DNA of 42,000 nt from Formosa sp. Hel1_33_131. Lineage in GTDB: Bacteria > Bacteroidota > Bacteroidia > Flavobacteriales > Flavobacteriaceae. Under the pieces are notes generated by a model. That model was not told the DNA's origin. It was given only the letters and a program-made list of their open reading frames with translations, and did no database searches. Positions 39,536 to 42,000 of this stretch are shown in pieces; positions within the stretch are counted from its first letter, which is position 1; the number at the start of each line of letters is the position of its first letter. The position numbers and the translations under genes are program-made. The DNA lies in NCBI GenBank assembly GCA_949499105.1, contig CATEFX010000015.1, positions 1 to 42,000 on the forward strand, written 5' to 3'.

Positions 39536-41944
39536 ATGAAAACACGAAGAATTAAAAAAATTGCGATTATTGGTTCTGGGATCATGGGCAGCGGAATTGC
39601 TTGTCATTTTGCCAATATTGGAGTCGATGTATTACTTTTAGACATTGTCCCCAGAGAACTCAACGATAAAGAAAAATCGAAAGGACTCACTTTAGAGGAC
39701 AAAATTGTTCGAAATCGATTGGTTAATGAAGCGCTTGCAGCTTCTTTAAAATCGAAGCCCTCCCCTATTTACCATCAAAAATTTGCACAGCGAATCACCA
39801 CGGGTAACTTGGAAGATGACATTGCAAAAGTAGCCGATGTCGATTGGATTATGGAAGTGGTTGTAGAACGGTTGGACATTAAAAAAATGGTGTTCGAAAA
39901 CTTAGAAAAACACCGAACACCTGGGACTTTAATCACGTCCAATACTTCTGGAATTCCTATAAAATTCATGAGTGAAGGTCGCAGTGAAGATTTTCAGAAA
40001 CATTTTTGTGGGACCCACTTTTTTAATCCTGCACGTTATCTAAAATTATTTGAGATTATTCCAGGCCCCAAAACGGCTCCTGAAGTTCTCGATTTTTTAG
40101 CAGGTTATGGTGAACAGTTTTTAGGAAAAACATCTGTCATCGCAAAAGATACGCCGGCATTTATTGGAAATAGAGTTGGTATTTTTAGCATACAAAGTTT
40201 ATTTCACGCGGTCAAAGAGTTAGATCTAACGATTGAAGAAGTGGATAAATTATCGGGGCCAGTCATTGGTCGCCCTAAATCGGCCACCTTTAGAACGGTC
40301 GATGTTGTGGGCTTAGATACTTTGGTGCATGTGGCAAACGGCATTCGAGAAAATTGCCCGAAAGATGAACGTTTAGAGTTGTTTGAATTACCAGATTTCG
40401 TCAATACAATGATGGAAAATAAATGGCTAGGAAGTAAAACAGGTCAAGGGTTTTATAAAAAAAAGGTGTCAGCAGATGGTAAAAAAGAAATTTTAAGTTT
40501 AGACTTAAATACCTTGGAATACCGTTCTGCTAAGCGGGCAAAATTTGCCACATTAGAACTCACAAAAACGATTGATAAAGTCGTTGACCGATTTAAAATC
40601 TTAGTTTCAGGAAAAGACAAAGCAGGTGATTTTTACCGTAAAAGTTTTACCGCCCTATTTGCATATGTTTCGAATCGTATTCCAGAAATAACCGATGAAC
40701 TTTATAAAATTGATGATGCCATGAAAGCAGGATTTGGTTGGGAGCACGGCCCTTTCCAAATTTGGGATGCGATTGGTGTTGAAAAAGGAATTGAACTTAT
40801 GAAAGCGGAAGGTTTAGAAGCCGCCGATTGGGTCCATGAGATGTTAACTTCAGGAAGTTCTTCATTTTATAGTGTAAAAAATGGCGCGTCCTATGCCTAT
40901 GATATTCCAGGAAAAATACAAGAAAAAATTCCGGGTCAAGATAGTTTCATCATCTTAGATAACATTCGAAAATCAAACGAAGTATTTAAAAATTCGGGAG
41001 TGGTTGTTGAAGATTTAGGCGACGGCATCCTCAACTTAGAATTTCAATCTAAGATGAACACCATTGGTGGCGATGTATTAGCAGGTTTAAATAAAGCCAT
41101 TGATTTGGCTGAAAAAGATTTTGCAGGACTGGTCGTTGGTAACCAAGGGGCGAATTTTTCGGTGGGTGCCAATATTGGAATGATTTTTATGATGGCTGCA
41201 GAGCAAGAATATGAAGCGCTTAATATGGCGATCAAATACTTTCAAGATTCAATGATGCGCATGCGATATTCATCAATTCCTACCATTTCGGCACCGCATG
41301 GCATGGCCTTAGGCGGTGGATGTGAATTGTCCTTACATGCTGATAAAGTTGTTGCAGCTGCAGAAACTTATATGGGACTTGTAGAGTTTGGTGTTGGTGT
41401 GATCCCTGGTGGTGGTGGGTCAAAAGAAATGGCCTTAAGAGCACAAGATAAATTCCAAAAAGGCGATGTTCAATTAAATGTATTACAAGAACATTTCTTA
41501 ACCATTGGGATGGCGAAAGTATCGACATCTGCTTATGAAGCATTTGATTTAAACCTTTTACAAAAAGGAAAAGATGTGGTGGTGGTAAATAAAGACCGAC
41601 AAATTGCCGTTGCAAAACAACACGCAAAACTAATGGCGGACTCTGGATATACCCAACCTATAAAAAGAACCGACGTTAAAGTATTGGGTAAACAAGCCTT
41701 GGGAATGTTTTTAGTAGGTACCGATTCGATGCAAGATAGTAACTACATTTCGGCACATGATATGAAAATCGCTAATAAACTAGCCTATGTAATGGCGGGA
41801 GGCGATTTGTCTGAACCTACACTTGTATCAGAACAATATTTATTGGATTTAGAACGTGAAGCGTTTTTGAGTTTATGTACCGAACGTAAAACCTTAGAAC
41901 GGATTCAACATATGTTAAAAACAGGGAAACCGCTAAGAAACTAG
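39536..41944 (+). CDS. 3-hydroxyacyl-CoA dehydrogenase / enoyl-CoA hydratase (FadN-like)
   Basis: A bifunctional beta-oxidation enzyme of 802 residues. The dehydrogenase comes first: Rossmann motif IGSGIMGSGIACHFANIG (from residue ~12), then GTHFFNPARYLKLFEIIPG and KDTPAFIGNRVG. Two C-terminal dehydrogenase helical domains follow (GPFQIWDAIGVEKG around 400). A hydratase/isomerase (crotonase) domain lies at the C-terminal third: NTIGGDVLAGLNKAI, GMALGGGCELSLHAD near 584-600 and VEFGVGVIPGGGGSKE. This order is the reverse of E. coli FadB/FadJ and matches FadN-type proteins. It lies 19 bases after marR, probably in a fatty-acid oxidation operon continuing past the window. Confidence 0.95.
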   Translation: MKTRRIKKIAIIGSGIMGSGIACHFANIGVDVLLLDIVPRELNDKEKSKGLTLEDKIVRNRLVNEALAASLKSKPSPIYHQKFAQRITTGNLEDDIAKVADVDWIMEVVVERLDIKKMVFENLEKHRTPGTLITSNTSGIPIKFMSEGRSEDFQKHFCGTHFFNPARYLKLFEIIPGPKTAPEVLDFLAGYGEQFLGKTSVIAKDTPAFIGNRVGIFSIQSLFHAVKELDLTIEEVDKLSGPVIGRPKSATFRTVDVVGLDTLVHVANGIRENCPKDERLELFELPDFVNTMMENKWLGSKTGQGFYKKKVSADGKKEILSLDLNTLEYRSAKRAKFATLELTKTIDKVVDRFKILVSGKDKAGDFYRKSFTALFAYVSNRIPEITDELYKIDDAMKAGFGWEHGPFQIWDAIGVEKGIELMKAEGLEAADWVHEMLTSGSSSFYSVKNGASYAYDIPGKIQEKIPGQDSFIILDNIRKSNEVFKNSGVVVEDLGDGILNLEFQSKMNTIGGDVLAGLNKAIDLAEKDFAGLVVGNQGANFSVGANIGMIFMMAAEQEYEALNMAIKYFQDSMMRMRYSSIPTISAPHGMALGGGCELSLHADKVVAAAETYMGLVEFGVGVIPGGGGSKEMALRAQDKFQKGDVQLNVLQEHFLTIGMAKVSTSAYEAFDLNLLQKGKDVVVVNKDRQIAVAKQHAKLMADSGYTQPIKRTDVKVLGKQALGMFLVGTDSMQDSNYISAHDMKIANKLAYVMAGGDLSEPTLVSEQYLLDLEREAFLSLCTERKTLERIQHMLKTGKPLRN

Positions 41945-41959
41945 TTGGTGGAAATATAT

Positions 41960-42000
41960 GAAGTGTGAAGTATGAAGTATGAAGTATGAAGTATGAAGTA
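41960..42000 (+). repeat. Tandem heptamer repeat (GAAGTAT)n
   Basis: Six consecutive units of 7 bases run to the window edge: one variant (GAAGTGT), four perfect GAAGTAT and a partial one. It begins 16 bases after the stop of the beta-oxidation gene, in non-coding DNA, so its total length is not known. Confidence 0.9.

Noticed and set aside
41280-41627. 115-codon minus-strand open frame
   Set aside because: It lies antisense inside the crotonase domain of the beta-oxidation gene, is rich in His and Leu without any motif, and has no promoter.
1-42000. tRNA, rRNA, CRISPR arrays, insertion sequences or prophage
   Set aside because: No cloverleaf, rRNA-like segment, regularly spaced repeat array, transposase or integrase was seen on either strand.

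Overview
This 42 kb window comes from a low-GC member of the Bacteroidota, most likely a gliding, aerobic flavobacterium (class Flavobacteriia). Reasons: the gliding gene gldI; Bacteroidota-type families (DUF4369/TlpA lipoprotein, DUF3810, DUF5683, DUF6122, WbqC, a large signal peptidase I with an N-terminal membrane extension); no clear Shine-Dalgarno sequences; and at least eleven start-proximal copies of TAnnTTTG, the Bacteroidota -7 promoter element. I do not assign a genus. Nearly all of it is dense core genome; the more accessory-looking part is about 36.9-39.0 kb.

Layout. 0-4.4 kb: mnmE (minus, lacking only its last codons), a divergent TlpA-like lipoprotein, a hypothetical, a polyphosphate-glucokinase-like ROK kinase and another hypothetical. 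4.4-7.8 kb: holA (minus), divergent from a lone PD-(D/E)XK HsdR-N domain protein, a family 2 glycosyltransferase and an OmpA-type lipoprotein ending at a clear terminator. 7.8-15.8 kb: pheT, convergent trxB, then the overlapping operon udk-divIC-mutA-mutB. 15.9-22.6 kb: a ParA-like protein with a broken P-loop, then parA-parB-DUF5683-dapB-lepB-WbqC-DUF6122. 22.6-29.0 kb: a minus-strand block read as TPR protein, ribH, two small membrane proteins, mutL, two rhomboids and an EEP-family protein. 29.1-30.9 kb: recF, a small lipoprotein and DUF721. 31-36.9 kb: ndk (minus), DHH phosphoesterase, gldI, a cyclophilin-FKBP lipoprotein, pepD (minus) and DUF3810. 37.2-38.8 kb: an SGNH hydrolase and a PPOX-family flavoprotein in looser, AT-rich DNA. 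39.0-42.0 kb: a MarR regulator with two near-identical palindromes at its promoter and a beta-oxidation multienzyme gene, followed by a heptamer tandem repeat that runs off the window.

How the genes fit together. Chromosome maintenance is well represented: a replication clamp-loader subunit, RecF and DUF721/DciA-like, ParAB, MutL and a divisome DivIC-like protein. Methylmalonyl-CoA mutase and the fatty-acid oxidation protein are catabolic modules for odd-chain and long-chain acyl-CoA. GldI and the cyclophilin-FKBP lipoprotein are probable envelope folding factors, and LepB exports such proteins.

The most unusual item is the intact 361-residue ParA paralogue directly upstream of parA. It keeps the ParA fold motifs but has lost the P-loop lysine and two glycines, and it has an extra C-terminal domain. 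Other points are a MutL whose endonuclease-motif histidine is asparagine, a polyphosphate glucokinase with an altered ELGH motif, very compact or possibly leaderless promoters, and the paired MarR-type palindromes.
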